Below are positions 8,637 to 18,125 of a DNA stretch of 64,000 bases, piece after piece; the first letter of the stretch is position 1; the number at the start of each line of letters is the position of its first letter. The stretch comes from an uncultured Mycobacteriaceae bacterium (GTDB lineage Bacteria; Actinomycetota; Actinomycetes; Mycobacteriales; Mycobacteriaceae). A program made the translations under genes and the position numbers. The DNA is taken from assembly GCA_902826815.1 (NCBI GenBank), contig CADEGF010000006.1, positions 74,070 to 138,069 of the forward strand. Reading direction: 5' to 3'. Below the pieces are notes generated by a model. That model was not told the origin of the DNA. It was given only the letters and a program-made list of their open reading frames with translations, and searched no databases.

Positions 8637-9371
8637 TCACAGATCGGATTGCAACAGAACCGCCCTCGTGTCCGTATCGACGAGTTGGACCGACTTGATC
8701 TGATCCTTCTGCATCGTCGTATTGCCACTCGGCAACGCGGTTGCGCCGTTCACACCGACCCAGGTCGCGATTTCGCTCTGAGTTCCCTTGTGGTCCAACA
8801 GGACCATCGACAAGTTCTCTGTCGTTGCCTGGCCGCGGCTCGCATAGTCGCCGTATGTACAGACCATGTCGATCCGGGTGCCCCAGCCGAAGCCGGTCAG
8901 CGTGACGGTGGCGTTGATCGGCGTCTGCGCGATCTTGCTCATCGTCACGGCCGACGCCATCGGCCCGTCATCACCGCCCTGCCCGCGGATACCGGGAAGG
9001 ATCCCGATAACCAGGGCGACGGCCAACACCGCCGCGGCGGCGGCCAGCGTCATCATGCTGATCCGTCGAGTGCGGCGGCGCCGCCACTCGACCTTGTCCA
9101 ACAGTGTGTCGAGCACTTCAGGCCGCAACGGCGGGTCTTCGGCCGCCGGGTCGTCCAGTGCCTCTACTTCCTCGGCGGTCAACTGCGCCAGCAGCGCTGG
9201 CATGCCGCTCAGCTCTGCGACGGCCGCACTGCATCGGGGGCAGGTGGCGAGATGCGCCTCGAACTCCCGACGTTCGGTCCCCGACAGGGAGCCAAGTACG
9301 TAGGCGGCATCCCACATCGTGTAGCGGTCGTCGCCGCGCGAATCATCGTCGCGGTTCGCGGGTTGCGTCAT
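8637..9371 (-). CDS. rslA: anti-sigma factor RslA
   Basis: Membrane anti-sigma factor of 244 residues. The N-terminal zinc anti-sigma domain has AHLATCPRCSAAV (His-x3-Cys-x2-Cys) and should bind and silence SigL in a redox- or zinc-dependent way. One membrane helix follows near 140-165 (MMTLAAAAAVLAVALVIGIL), then an exported RskA-type C-terminal domain. The start ATG at 9371 overlaps the sigL stop by 4 bases (ATGA). Order and partner match M. tuberculosis Rv0736. A longer reading from 9488 would run inside sigL and is rejected. Confidence 0.9.
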   Translation of the reverse strand: MTQPANRDDDSRGDDRYTMWDAAYVLGSLSGTERREFEAHLATCPRCSAAVAELSGMPALLAQLTAEEVEALDDPAAEDPPLRPEVLDTLLDKVEWRRRRTRRISMMTLAAAAAVLAVALVIGILPGIRGQGGDDGPMASAVTMSKIAQTPINATVTLTGFGWGTRIDMVCTYGDYASRGQATTENLSMVLLDHKGTQSEIATWVGVNGATALPSGNTTMQKDQIKSVQLVDTDTRAVLLQSDL

Positions 9372-9880
9372 CGGGTCACCCCCATTTCCTGCAGTGTCAG
9401 GCGCAACGCCCTTACTGCGTAATGCAGCCTCGACTTCACGGTGCCTTCGGCAATGTCTAGATCGGCGGCGATCTGCGCGGTTGTCCAACCCTGGTAGTAC
9501 GACCGCCTGGCCACCGCGCGGTGATCGGGGGACAGCTGTGCAATGGCGCCGCTCAACATCATTCGGTCCAAGGCGGAATCCACCTCATCAGGGCCGGCGC
9601 GGTCGTAGGTCTTCTCGGGATCCGGGGTTCCGGTCTCGTTGCGAAACCTGGCGCTGCGCCGCTCATCAATGATCATATTTCTGGCGACTGTGAACAGCCA
9701 GGCGCGTGCCGACCGGTCACCGTCGGTGACTTCTGGATGCTGCCAAGCGCGCAGCAACGTCTCCTGCACCACATCCTCCGCCCGCGCCGAGTCCCCCGTC
9801 AGCCGCACGGCATAGCGCCACAGGGCTGGGCCGTGCTCGTCGTAGAGCAGGCGCATCAAGGCGGCCTCGGGATTATCCAT
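9368..9880 (-). CDS. sigL: ECF sigma factor SigL
   Basis: Extracytoplasmic-function sigma factor of 170 residues. Region 2 has YAVRLTGDSARAEDVVQET and RAWLFTVARNMIIDERR (-10 recognition); region 4 has LSPDHRAVARRSYYQGWTTAQIA and EGTVKSRLHYA (-35 recognition). It sits between rslA and mapA exactly as in M. tuberculosis (Rv0735). A SigL-like promoter directly upstream implies autoregulation, and a GGGGGAGG Shine-Dalgarno lies 5-12 bases before the ATG. In M. tuberculosis SigL controls envelope and polyketide genes; other targets in this window were not found. Confidence 0.93.
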   Translation of the reverse strand: MDNPEAALMRLLYDEHGPALWRYAVRLTGDSARAEDVVQETLLRAWQHPEVTDGDRSARAWLFTVARNMIIDERRSARFRNETGTPDPEKTYDRAGPDEVDSALDRMMLSGAIAQLSPDHRAVARRSYYQGWTTAQIAADLDIAEGTVKSRLHYAVRALRLTLQEMGVTR

Positions 9881-9897
9881 TCACAACCTCCCCCGTT

Positions 9898-9925
9898 ATT
9901 ACGAGGCCGAGGCCGATCCGGTTCA
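9898..9925 (-). promoter_or_regulatory. SigL-type autoregulatory promoter
   Basis: Reading the minus strand, TGAACC (9925-9920) is followed after 16 bases by CGTAAT (9903-9898). This fits the known mycobacterial SigL consensus of a TGAACC-like -35 and a CGT-type -10. Transcription would begin about 10 bases upstream of the sigL ATG, just before or within its Shine-Dalgarno, leaving a very short leader. Confidence 0.65.
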
Positions 9926-9961
9926 CGGGTTTTGCCCAAACCAGCGAAGAAATTTTCTGAC

Positions 9962-10759
9962 CTATCGGGTCAGGATGCGAGGCCCTTCGTCAGTCACCGC
10001 AACGGTGTGCTCCCAGTGGGCGGCGCGGGTCCCGTCGGCCGTGACCACGGTCCATCCGTCCTCGAGCTCCACGGTCTTCGCCGTCCCGAGCGTCAGCATC
10101 GGTTCGATGGCCAGCACTGAGCCGGCAACCAGATAGGGACCACGGCCGGGCTGGCCTTCGTTGGGCAGGAACGGGTCCATGTGCATGCGCCTGCCGATGC
10201 CGTGGCCGCCGTAGCCCGCGACGATGCTGAACCTGCGGTCGTAGCGCTTCTCGGCGGCCCTCGTACCGGACTCGATGGCGAACGAGACATCGGTCAGGCG
10301 GTTACCCGGCACCATCGCCGCGATGCCCGCCTCCATCGACTCCCTCGTGGCCGCCGACAGGGCCTCGTCGACTCCGATCAGCTGCCCGACGCCGAACGTG
10401 ATCGCGGAATCGCCGTGCCAGTCGTCGACGATCGCGCCACAGTCGATGGACACCAGGTCACCGGCCGCCAGCGCTTCGTCGGCCGACGGGATGCCGTGCA
10501 CCACGCGGTCGTTCACCGACGAGCAGATGCTGGCGGGAAAGCCGTGATAGCCCAAAAAAGACGGGGTGCCGCCGCCGTCCCGAATCACCGTTTCGGCGAT
10601 CCTGTCCAGTTCGAGCGTGGAGACCCCTGGGGCCGCGGCGTCATGCACGGCTTTCAAAGCGGCCGCCACCAGGGCGCCTGCGACGGCCATCGCGTCGAGC
10701 TCACCCGGGGTGCGCGGCTCGACCACCTTGCGGGTTCGCAGCCCCGGCACGGTGATCAT
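9962..10759 (-). CDS. mapA: methionine aminopeptidase, type I
   Basis: Cytosolic metallopeptidase of 265 residues that removes the initiator Met. The five metal ligands are visible: the Asp pair in [16 protein letters not shown], His in GYGGHGIGR, Glu in AIEPML and Glu in HWEHTVAV. Length and position match M. tuberculosis Rv0734 (mapA), the shorter of the two mycobacterial Met aminopeptidases, with no N-terminal SH3-binding extension. It starts at 10759 and its stop lies 81 bases before sigL, whose own promoter fills that gap. Three bases separate it from the upstream adk stop, so secY-adk-mapA form an operon. Confidence 0.93.
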   Translation of the reverse strand: MITVPGLRTRKVVEPRTPGELDAMAVAGALVAAALKAVHDAAAPGVSTLELDRIAETVIRDGGGTPSFLGYHGFPASICSSVNDRVVHGIPSADEALAAGDLVSIDCGAIVDDWHGDSAITFGVGQLIGVDEALSAATRESMEAGIAAMVPGNRLTDVSFAIESGTRAAEKRYDRRFSIVAGYGGHGIGRRMHMDPFLPNEGQPGRGPYLVAGSVLAIEPMLTLGTAKTVELEDGWTVVTADGTRAAHWEHTVAVTDEGPRILTR

Positions 10760-10762
10760 CGG

Positions 10763-11311
10763 CTACTTACCGAGTGCACGCAGCGCTCGGGCGAAGACCT
10801 CGTCGAGGCCGCCGACCGCGTCGACAGTCTGCAGATTGTTGTGGCTGTAGTACTCCAGCAGCGGCCTGGTCTCGTCGGCATACACCTTCATCCGGTTGTG
10901 GATGACCTCTTCGGTGTCGTCGGCGCGGCCGCGGGCCTTGAGCCGGGTGAACAGCTCGTCCTCGGAGACCGCGAACTCCAGCACGGCGTCGAGTTTGGTG
11001 TTGTGGTTCGTCAGCATCTCGTCGAGCGCCTGCGCCTGCGCCACCGAGCGGGGGTAGCCGTCGAGGATGAAACCGTCTGCGGCATCCGGCTGCTCGATGC
11101 GGTCCTCGACCAGCTTGTTGGTCAGCTCCGATGGCACGAGATCGCCTGCGTCCAGGTAGCGCTTGGCTTCCAGGCCCAGCGGTGTGCCTGAGCTGATGTT
11201 CTCGCGGAAAAGGTCACCTGTGGAGATCTGCGGGATGCCGAGCTTCTCGGACAGCTTCACCGCCTGCGTCCCCTTGCCCGCCCCCGGCGGTCCGAGCAGT
11301 ACGACTCTCAC
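10763..11311 (-). CDS. adk: adenylate kinase
   Basis: Adenylate kinase of 182 residues, interconverting ATP + AMP and 2 ADP. The P-loop is [10 protein letters not shown] at residues 7-16, AMP-binding STGDLFREN follows, and the short LID form is typical of actinobacteria, with [13 protein letters not shown]. The start is the GTG at 11311, which overlaps the secY stop by 4 bases (GTGA); the same frame reads far upstream, but that part is secY in another frame. Equivalent to M. tuberculosis Rv0733 in sequence and place. Confidence 0.95.
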   Translation of the reverse strand: MRVVLLGPPGAGKGTQAVKLSEKLGIPQISTGDLFRENISSGTPLGLEAKRYLDAGDLVPSELTNKLVEDRIEQPDAADGFILDGYPRSVAQAQALDEMLTNHNTKLDAVLEFAVSEDELFTRLKARGRADDTEEVIHNRMKVYADETRPLLEYYSHNNLQTVDAVGGLDEVFARALRALGK

Positions 11312-12633
11312 TTCAGGAACCCTTCGTAGTTGCGCTGCATCAGCTGGCTCTCGATCTGTTTGACCGTATCCAAACCGACGCCAACCATGATGAGAACCGC
11401 TGTACCGCCGAACGGTATGTTCTGGACCCCGCCGGTGTTGCCGATCTCGAGGAACAAGTTCGGCAGGACGGCGATGACGCCGAGGTAGATCGAGCCGGGC
11501 AGGGTGATCCGGTTGAGCACAAAACGCAGGTAGTCGGCGGTCGGCGCACCAGGCCGGATGCCGGGGATGAAGCCGCCGTACTTCTTCATCTCGTCGGCCC
11601 GCTCTTCGACGTTGAACTGCACCGACACGTAGAAGTAGGTGAAGAAGACGATCAAGCCGAAGTAGACGGCGATGTAGGACGGGCTGGCCGGGTTGGTGAG
11701 GTAGTTCGCGACGAACTTGTCCCACCAGCCGTTGCCGGGGTTGCTCTGGCCGCTCTGGATCAGCTGGGTGATCAGGTGCGGGATATAGATGAGCGACGAC
11801 GCGAAGATGACGGGGATAACGCCTGCCTGGTTGACCTTCAGCGGCAGGTATGTCGACGTGCCGCCATACATCTTGCGGCCGACCATTCGCTTGGCGTACT
11901 GCACCGGGATGCGGCGTTGGCCCTGCTCGACGAACACCACGCCGACGATGATGACCAGTGCGGCGACGCAGACCGCGGTGAAGACGATCGGCCCGCGGCT
12001 GTCGAGGATGTTCTTGCCCTCGGACGGGATACGGGCGGCGATGCTGGCGAAGATCAGCAGCGACATGCCGTTGCCGATGCCGCGCTCCTGGATCAGCTCG
12101 CCCATCCACATCACCAGCGCCGCACCTGCGGTCATCACGATGACGATGACGGCGAGCGTGAAGATCGACGAGTCCTGGATGATGTCCAGGTTGCAGCCCT
12201 GCAGCAGTCCGCCGTTGGCGGCCAGCGCCACGATGCTCGTCGACTGAAGAAGCGCCAGCGCGATCGACAGGTAGCGGGTGTACTGCGTGAGTTTCGCCTG
12301 CCCCGCCTGGCCCTCTTTTCGCAGCTCCTCGAAGCGAGGAATCACCACGCCGAGCAGCTGAACGATGATGCTCGCGGTGATGTACGGCATGATGCCGATC
12401 GCGAACACCGCCAGCTGCAGCAGCGCGCCGCCGGAGAACAGGTTGATCAGCGAATAGATCTGCGCCGAGTCACCGCCGCTGAGCTGCGCGATGCACTTCT
12501 GCACATTCGGGTAGTTGACCCCGGGAGACGGGATCGAGGCGCCGACGCGGTACAGGATCAGAATCGCAAGGGTGAAGAGAATCTTGCGGCGCAGATCGGC
12601 CGTTCGCAGCGATGAGATGAAAGCCGAAAGCAC
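11308..12633 (-). CDS. secY: protein translocase subunit SecY
   Basis: Ten-helix channel subunit of the Sec translocon, 441 residues. Family landmarks include [23 protein letters not shown], the cytosolic loop with [14 protein letters not shown] and [18 protein letters not shown], and the end [12 protein letters not shown]. The start is the GTG at 12633, preceded by a strong AGGAGG. An upstream ATG at 12702 would add 23 non-conserved residues. It heads the secY-adk-mapA operon, with sigL-rslA behind. The leader contains a GC-rich hairpin (12726-12749). Confidence 0.95.
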   Translation of the reverse strand: MLSAFISSLRTADLRRKILFTLAILILYRVGASIPSPGVNYPNVQKCIAQLSGGDSAQIYSLINLFSGGALLQLAVFAIGIMPYITASIIVQLLGVVIPRFEELRKEGQAGQAKLTQYTRYLSIALALLQSTSIVALAANGGLLQGCNLDIIQDSSIFTLAVIVIVMTAGAALVMWMGELIQERGIGNGMSLLIFASIAARIPSEGKNILDSRGPIVFTAVCVAALVIIVGVVFVEQGQRRIPVQYAKRMVGRKMYGGTSTYLPLKVNQAGVIPVIFASSLIYIPHLITQLIQSGQSNPGNGWWDKFVANYLTNPASPSYIAVYFGLIVFFTYFYVSVQFNVEERADEMKKYGGFIPGIRPGAPTADYLRFVLNRITLPGSIYLGVIAVLPNLFLEIGNTGGVQNIPFGGTAVLIMVGVGLDTVKQIESQLMQRNYEGFLK

Positions 12634-12938
12634 TCTTCCTCCTGCGCAGCCGGGCTCATATCGCGGCGTGCTAAATGGGCTGGTCCGTACCAGCGTGGCC
12701 AAGTCGTGTGCGGGTGCCCCGGGCAGCCTGGGTGCTTGTCAGCCCAGGCCATCTGACCTGCGCCCAGCCTGCGGAGTCGCGCAGTCTACGAGAGTAACAG
12801 TTGGTCGCTGTCTACCTCGCATCCGCAGGTGGCCGGCACTGAGGTCAGACGTCCTTTCAGATTCGGGTCAGATTCGGAGCGTACAGTTTCAGACGGCTCG
12901 TTACATCAGCTAACTAATTGACGAACAGGGGTTCTTTC
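12634..12938. other. divergent intergenic region, secY leader / methyltransferase promoter
   Basis: This ~305-base gap separates secY (minus) from the methyltransferase array (plus). It has no convincing ORF. It contains the hairpin GCCTGGG (12726-12732) / CCCAGGC (12743-12749) with a 10-base loop, on the secY side, and an AGGGG (12926-12930) Shine-Dalgarno before the plus-strand gene. I could not fix -35/-10 boxes with confidence. Confidence 0.45.
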
Positions 12939-13880
12939 ATGGCTCGCACCGCCCGGACTGACGATGACAGCTGGGACCTGGCCTCCAGCGTTGGCGCCAC
13001 CGCGACGATGGTGGCGGCCGCAAGGGCATTGGCGACCAGGATCGACGGCGCGCTGATCAGCGACCCTTATGCCGAGCCGCTTGTGCGCGCCGTCGGCGTC
13101 GACGTGTTCACTCGGCTGGCCACCGGCGAGCTCGCGCCGTCGGCGTTCGACATCGACGACGACAAGCACGCCGGGATGGACCGAATGGTCGACAACATGG
13201 CGGTCCGGACGAAATTCTTCGACGACTTCTTTACCGACGCGACAGCCGCAGGCATCCAGCAGGCGGTGATCCTGGCGTCGGGCCTGGACTCGCGCGCATA
13301 CCGGCTGCAGTGGCCCGCGGGCACCGTCGTCTACGAGGTGGACCAGCCGCAGGTGATCGCGTTCAAGACCAAGGCGCTCGCCGACATCGGCGCCGAGCCA
13401 ACCGCAGAGCGCCGCGTGGTGCCGATCGACCTACGCTTCGACTGGCCCGCAGCGCTGAAGGAGGCGGGCTTCGACCCCGAGAAGCCGACAGCGTGGAGCG
13501 CCGAGGGGTTGCTCGGCTATCTGCCGCCAGAGGCCCAGGACTCGCTGCTGGACACCATCACCGCGCTCAGTGCGCCTGGCAGCAGGCTGGCGACCGAGAG
13601 CTCGCCACCCATCGATGCGGCCGACGTCGACGAGGCGAAGGAAAAGATGGAGTTGTCCGCGCAGCGGTGGCGGGAACACGGCTACGACCTCGACTGGGCC
13701 AACCTCGTCTATTTCGACGACCGCGACGAACCCGCCGGCTACCTCGACAAACGCGGCTGGACGATGAACGGCCGCAATATCAATGAACTGTTGACCGCTC
13801 ACGGGTATCCGCCGTTCGACAGCGACACGATGTTCGCCCAGATGCGGTACGTCAGCGGCACCTTCGGCGACGAGAAATGA
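12939..13880 (+). CDS. SAM-dependent methyltransferase, LCM family (copy 1)
   Basis: Class I methyltransferase of 313 residues in the mycobacterial TIGR00027/PF04072 (leucine carboxyl methyltransferase-like) group. Signature pieces: [20 protein letters not shown] near the N-terminus, [14 protein letters not shown] (SAM-binding loop), YEVDQPQVI and the [16 protein letters not shown] block. The start ATG at 12939 has AGGGG 8 bases upstream and gives the shared MARTxxDDSWD beginning; an ATG at 12918 would add 7 residues. First of four tandem paralogs, corresponding to M. tuberculosis Rv0731c/Rv0725c/Rv0726c. The methyl acceptor is unknown. Confidence 0.88.
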   Translation: MARTARTDDDSWDLASSVGATATMVAAARALATRIDGALISDPYAEPLVRAVGVDVFTRLATGELAPSAFDIDDDKHAGMDRMVDNMAVRTKFFDDFFTDATAAGIQQAVILASGLDSRAYRLQWPAGTVVYEVDQPQVIAFKTKALADIGAEPTAERRVVPIDLRFDWPAALKEAGFDPEKPTAWSAEGLLGYLPPEAQDSLLDTITALSAPGSRLATESSPPIDAADVDEAKEKMELSAQRWREHGYDLDWANLVYFDDRDEPAGYLDKRGWTMNGRNINELLTAHGYPPFDSDTMFAQMRYVSGTFGDEK

Positions 13881-13884
13881 ACCT

Positions 13885-14793
13885 ATGACGAGGGCGGACG
13901 CAGACAGCTGGGATATCGCGTCCAGCGTCGGCGCCACCGCCACGATGGTCGCCGCCGCCCGCGCGATGGCCAGCACGGAACCGGACGCTCTCATCGACGA
14001 TCCGTTCGCAGAACCGCTGGTGCGGGCGGTCGGCATGGACTTCTTCAACCGGATGCTCGACGGCGAGCTCGGCCTGTCCGACGACGACGAGGGCGCCGCG
14101 GCCACCCGGCTGATCACCACCGTGATGGCGGTGCGTACCCGGTTCTTCGACGACTTCTTCGGTGAGGCGACGGAGTCGGGGATCCGGCAGGCGGTGATTC
14201 TGGCCTCCGGCCTGGACGCACGCGCCTATCGGCTGCAATGGCCGGCAGGCACCGTCGTCTACGAGATCGACCAGCCGAAGGTGATCGAGTTCAAGAGCAC
14301 GACGATGGCGTCGATCGGCGCCGAGCCGACGGCGACACGGCGCGCAGTGAGCATCGACCTGCGTGAGGACTGGCCTGCTGCGTTGCGCAGCAACGGGTTT
14401 GACGAAAGCAAGCCGACGGCATGGTCGGCCGAAGGCCTCTTGGTTTACCTGCCGCCGGACGCGCAGGACCGGCTCTTCGACGACATCGCGACGCTGTCCG
14501 CACCCGGCAGCCGGCTGGCCACCGAGTACCACCCGGACGCGGGCGCCAGCATGGGCCAGCGGGCGGAGGCCTTCCGCGAGCGGTGGCAGAAGCACGGCTT
14601 CGACATCAACTTTGCGGATCTGTTCTATCCGGGCGAACGCAACCCCGTCGTGGACTACCTCACCGATCACGGGTGGCAGGTGAGCGCCCGGGACAGGCCC
14701 GAGATGTTCACCGAGTACGGCCGACACTTCCCCGACGATGAAGCGCTCGCACCGATGCGAGGCTCGCTCGCCGTCACCGCAATACGACAGTAG
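13885..14793 (+). CDS. SAM-dependent methyltransferase, LCM family (copy 2)
   Basis: Paralog of 302 residues, 4 bases after copy 1. It shares [52 protein letters not shown] and [18 protein letters not shown]. The N-terminus is slightly shorter ([10 protein letters not shown]) and the segment around 60-75 ([14 protein letters not shown]) differs from its neighbours, as expected for variable acceptor-binding loops. Probably cotranscribed with the other three copies; the substrate is unknown. Confidence 0.88.
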   Translation: MTRADADSWDIASSVGATATMVAAARAMASTEPDALIDDPFAEPLVRAVGMDFFNRMLDGELGLSDDDEGAAATRLITTVMAVRTRFFDDFFGEATESGIRQAVILASGLDARAYRLQWPAGTVVYEIDQPKVIEFKSTTMASIGAEPTATRRAVSIDLREDWPAALRSNGFDESKPTAWSAEGLLVYLPPDAQDRLFDDIATLSAPGSRLATEYHPDAGASMGQRAEAFRERWQKHGFDINFADLFYPGERNPVVDYLTDHGWQVSARDRPEMFTEYGRHFPDDEALAPMRGSLAVTAIRQ

Positions 14794-14801
14794 GAATCTC
14801 G

Positions 14802-15707
14802 ATGGCACGGACTGACAACGACAGCTGGGATCTGGCCTCAAGTGTGGGTGCCACCGCGACCGCGGTAGCGGCATCGCGGGCGGTGGCCTCCCAGGGCCCC
14901 GATGCACTTCTCGACGACCCGTACGCCGAACCGCTGGTTCGCGCCGTCGGCGTCGACTCCTTCGTCAGGATCGTCGACGGCGAGCTGTTCAACGACGACG
15001 ATCCGGTGATGAACCGCAAGTCGATGAACGAGCAGATCGCGGTCAGGACACGGTATTTCGACGACTTCTTCGTCGCCGCGTCAGGCGCCGGGATTCGGCA
15101 GGCCGTCATTCTGGCGGCGGGCCTGGACACCCGCGGATACCGGCTTTCCTGGCCCGCGGGTGCGGTGGTCTTCGAAGTCGACCAGCCCGAGGTGATCGCG
15201 TTCAAGACCACGACGCTGGATGGCCTCGGTGCCGTACCGACCGCCACGCGTATGACCGTCGCGGTAGACCTACGCGACGACTGGCCTGCTGCGCTGCGAG
15301 CGGCCGGATTCGATCCGGATCAGCCGACCGCGTGGATCGCCGAGGGTCTGTTGGTCTACCTGCCGCCGGACGCGCAGGACCGGTTGTTCGACAACATCAC
15401 CGCGCTTTCCGCGCCCGGTAGCCGCCTTGCCACCGAGAACATGGACATCGAGTCGATGCCCGATGACTGGGCGGAGAAGTTGGACGAGCGCTCCCGCCAG
15501 GCCGGCTCGGATCTCAGCCTTTCCGAACTGTTCTACTCGGGCGAGCGCAACTCTGCGAACGAGTACCTTGCCGGCCAGGGTTGGCGGGTGGATACGCGGA
15601 CAACCGCGGAGGCGTTCGCGGCCAACGGTTTTGAGTTGCCGGACGACGAGCTCATCAAGCTGGCCGGCGACTCTGGATACCTCACCGCGACCCTGCGGGG
15701 GGCATGA
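14802..15707 (+). CDS. SAM-dependent methyltransferase, LCM family (copy 3)
   Basis: Paralog of 301 residues, 8 bases after copy 2. Landmarks are [52 protein letters not shown] and [18 protein letters not shown]. Relative to the others it has Trp-Ile in place of Trp-Ser before AEGLL, and a distinct mid-section ([12 protein letters not shown]). Its stop overlaps the start of copy 4. Function as for the family: methyl transfer to an unknown acceptor. Confidence 0.88.
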   Translation: MARTDNDSWDLASSVGATATAVAASRAVASQGPDALLDDPYAEPLVRAVGVDSFVRIVDGELFNDDDPVMNRKSMNEQIAVRTRYFDDFFVAASGAGIRQAVILAAGLDTRGYRLSWPAGAVVFEVDQPEVIAFKTTTLDGLGAVPTATRMTVAVDLRDDWPAALRAAGFDPDQPTAWIAEGLLVYLPPDAQDRLFDNITALSAPGSRLATENMDIESMPDDWAEKLDERSRQAGSDLSLSELFYSGERNSANEYLAGQGWRVDTRTTAEAFAANGFELPDDELIKLAGDSGYLTATLRGA

Positions 15708-16606
15708 TGGCCCGCACCGACGGCGACTCATGGGATCTGGCGTCCAGCGTCGGTGCCACCGCCACCATGGTGGCCGCGCAACGAGTGATCGCCGACCGTG
15801 AGGGGCTGATCTCCGATCCGTACGCCGAACCGCTGGTGCGCGCCGTCGGTCTGGACTTCTTCACCCGCGCCCTCGACGGCGAATTCGAACTCGAGGACGT
15901 CGACCCCCGGTTCAGCATGCGACGTACCGCGGAGGGGATGGCGGTGCGCACACGTCACTTCGACAGGCTGTTCACCGACGCAGCCGACGCGGGCGTCCGG
16001 CAAGCCGTCATCCTCGCGTCGGGTCTCGACGCACGGGCGTATCGACTGCCGTGGCCCGACGGCACGATCGTGTACGAGGTCGATCAGCCAGAGGTGATCG
16101 AGTTCAAGTCGCGCACGCTTGCGAATCTGGGCGCGCATCCAACCGCGGACCGGTGCACGGTCGCGATCGATCTTCGGGATGACTGGCCGAAAGCGTTGCT
16201 GGACAACGGGTTCGACCCTGGTCAACCGACGGTGTGGACGGCCGAGGGCTTGCTCATCTATCTGCCGCCGGAGGCGCAGGACCTGTTGTTCGACAGGATC
16301 GACGAACTCAGCGCACCCGGCAGTCGAGTTGCCACCGAACACATCCCGGATGTGTCGATGTTCTCCGACGAGCGCGCCAAGGAGATCACCGACCGGCTCA
16401 AGACCTACGGCCACGACTTCGAGATGGGTGACCTCATCTACCACGAGGAACGCAACGACGTCATCGAGTACCTCACCGGGCACGGCTGGGATGTCTCGGC
16501 GCGGAAGATGGCGGACGCGTACGCCGCCAACGGTTTCGAGTTCCCAGAGGACGGCGCGATCGGCTTCTTCACCGAGATGAGCTACGTGGCGGCCATCAAA
16601 CGCTAG
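15707..16606 (+). CDS. SAM-dependent methyltransferase, LCM family (copy 4)
   Basis: Paralog of 299 residues. Two adjacent ATGs exist (15704, 15707). I take the second because it gives the shared [10 protein letters not shown] start and a one-base overlap with the stop of copy 3. It contains [32 protein letters not shown] and [18 protein letters not shown]. Last gene of the array; the palindrome at 16634-16758 follows, before the convergent kinase gene. Confidence 0.88.
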   Translation: MARTDGDSWDLASSVGATATMVAAQRVIADREGLISDPYAEPLVRAVGLDFFTRALDGEFELEDVDPRFSMRRTAEGMAVRTRHFDRLFTDAADAGVRQAVILASGLDARAYRLPWPDGTIVYEVDQPEVIEFKSRTLANLGAHPTADRCTVAIDLRDDWPKALLDNGFDPGQPTVWTAEGLLIYLPPEAQDLLFDRIDELSAPGSRVATEHIPDVSMFSDERAKEITDRLKTYGHDFEMGDLIYHEERNDVIEYLTGHGWDVSARKMADAYAANGFEFPEDGAIGFFTEMSYVAAIKR

Positions 16607-16633
16607 CTAATTTTCTCCGCCAACCTCAGCTCA

Positions 16634-16758
16634 GCGAGGGTGCGTGTCTGCACACAACACGCCGCAGGTTTGCGTGCAAACGTGCACGCTCGCACTGTGT
16701 GAGCGTGCACGGACTGTCACTGCACCTCGGTGTGTCGTCTGCAGACACGCACGCTCGC
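16634..16758. repeat. nested long palindrome at a convergent junction (family II)
   Basis: Outer arms at 16634-16664 and 16728-16758 are inverted repeats of 31 bases with four mismatches (core GTGCGTGTCTGCA). Inside sits a second perfect hairpin, CGTGCACGCTC (16681-16691) and GAGCGTGCACG (16701-16711), with a 9-base loop. It fills the gap between copy 4 of the methyltransferases and the convergent FGGY kinase. A shorter relative with GCGAGCGTGCG arms is at 19767-19828. Likely a bidirectional terminator or dispersed intergenic element. Confidence 0.7.
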
Positions 16759-16763
16759 GGGGG

Positions 16764-18104
16764 TTAGTCCAGGGCAGATAACTCGAGAAAGCGGCCGTAG
16801 CGGTCGTCCATCGGGCTCTTCCAGGCCGGGTTCGGCTCGATCGTCCGCTCGGTCGACGCCCAGCGTGCGGCGTCCGACAGCGACGACTCGAGTCCCGCAG
16901 CCATTCGCGCCAGGAACGCCGCACCGAGCGCCGCCCCCTCGGGTACGGCCGACACCTCGACCGGCAGCCCGGTCGCATCGGCGATCGCCTGCATCCACGG
17001 TTCGACACGGGTCCCCCCACCCGTCGCGACGATACGGGCGGCCTGCGTGCCGCCGAGCTCGATGAGGTGGCGGACGACGAATCCAGACGCCTCGTAGGCG
17101 GCGCGCCGCACCGAGACGGCGTCGTGTCCGAGGGTGAGGCCGTCGAGCACCGCCCGACGGTCGGCATCGTGGTACGGAGTGCGCTCACCGCGAATGTACG
17201 GCGACCACACCGGCACCTGCCCCGGATCGACAGACGCCGAATCAGCCGGTGCCACAAGGCTATCCACCCAGTTGAGGAAGAGGCCGCCGGCATTGCTCGC
17301 GCCGCCGATCTGACATTTGACCGCCGCCGTGTGCGGGATGGTCCACAACCCGGGCACGTCGCGAAACTCGGGGATCGTCGCCCACACGATCAGCGTCGTC
17401 CCGCACAGCACAAGCACGTCGCCGTCGCGGTCGGCGCCTGCCACCAGCTGTTCGCAGGTGGCGTCGATCGCGCCCGTCGCGAGCACCGTTTCGCTGCCCT
17501 GCACGGTGCCGACGGCCGAACCGGGTGCTTCGACGCGGGGCATGCGGTCCACCGAGGCGGCGCAGGCGGCGCATTCCGTCGCGTCCCATCCGGTGCCGTC
17601 GAAAAGCGGCAGCGTGGTGAACGCGGTGGCGAAGTCGATAACGGCTTCACCACCCAGTGCATAGTTGGCCACCGCGGGCGCAGGCCAGTACCCGGCGGCA
17701 TCCGGCGCCTCGCGCGCCGTCCACCGCAGGAACTCGGCCGTCTCGCCGATCATGAACCCCATGCCCGCGGTCGGTGTGGCCACCCTGCCGCGGCTGTCCC
17801 CGTACAGCAGCCCCGGCGTGAGCGGGACCCCGTCGTCATCGACCGCCGTCAGCGACGGAACCATCGCCGAGACGGCCACCGCGCATGCGTCGAAGCGGCC
17901 CAGCTGCGCCAGCGCCGCCATCGGTCCGTCACGCCACGCTTCTCCTGCGTCGTGTTCGAGTCTGTCGGGCGCGGGCACCCCAAGGCGGTGCGGAATCCGG
18001 GTCCTCGCCACGACGCGACCATGCTCGTCGGCTGCCACCGCCTTGACCGCGGTCGTGCCGATGTCGATGCCGATTGTCACCTCTTCGCGTGACACGCGGG
18101 TCAC
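16764..18104 (-). CDS. xylB: FGGY-family carbohydrate kinase (xylulokinase-like)
   Basis: Sugar kinase of up to 446 residues in the FGGY family. The N-terminal phosphate loop is GIDIGTTAVKAV, the middle holds the DSRGR block (LLYGDSRGRVA), and the C-terminal ATPase part has RIVATGGGTRVEPWMQAIAD. It should phosphorylate a ketose or polyol. It corresponds to M. tuberculosis Rv0729 (xylB), whose real substrate is unproven. Start GTG at 18104; a GTG at 18095 is an alternative. It is divergent from the dehydrogenase with only 21 bases between start codons. With that gene and the aldolase it forms a kinase-dehydrogenase-aldolase set. Confidence 0.85.
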   Translation of the reverse strand: MTRVSREEVTIGIDIGTTAVKAVAADEHGRVVARTRIPHRLGVPAPDRLEHDAGEAWRDGPMAALAQLGRFDACAVAVSAMVPSLTAVDDDGVPLTPGLLYGDSRGRVATPTAGMGFMIGETAEFLRWTAREAPDAAGYWPAPAVANYALGGEAVIDFATAFTTLPLFDGTGWDATECAACAASVDRMPRVEAPGSAVGTVQGSETVLATGAIDATCEQLVAGADRDGDVLVLCGTTLIVWATIPEFRDVPGLWTIPHTAAVKCQIGGASNAGGLFLNWVDSLVAPADSASVDPGQVPVWSPYIRGERTPYHDADRRAVLDGLTLGHDAVSVRRAAYEASGFVVRHLIELGGTQAARIVATGGGTRVEPWMQAIADATGLPVEVSAVPEGAALGAAFLARMAAGLESSLSDAARWASTERTIEPNPAWKSPMDDRYGRFLELSALD

Positions 18105-18125
18105 CGTACGCGAGCATGGGCAGTC

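Noticed and set aside
10763..12109. Adenylate kinase read as a 448-residue protein
   Set aside because: The first ~266 residues are an Arg/Gly-rich reading of secY in another frame. The GTG at 11311, coupled to the secY stop, gives the normal Adk length.
13878..13899. Second SigL promoter suggested by TGAACC
   Set aside because: No CGT-type -10 follows at 16-18 bases and the place is the junction between two tightly spaced methyltransferase genes.
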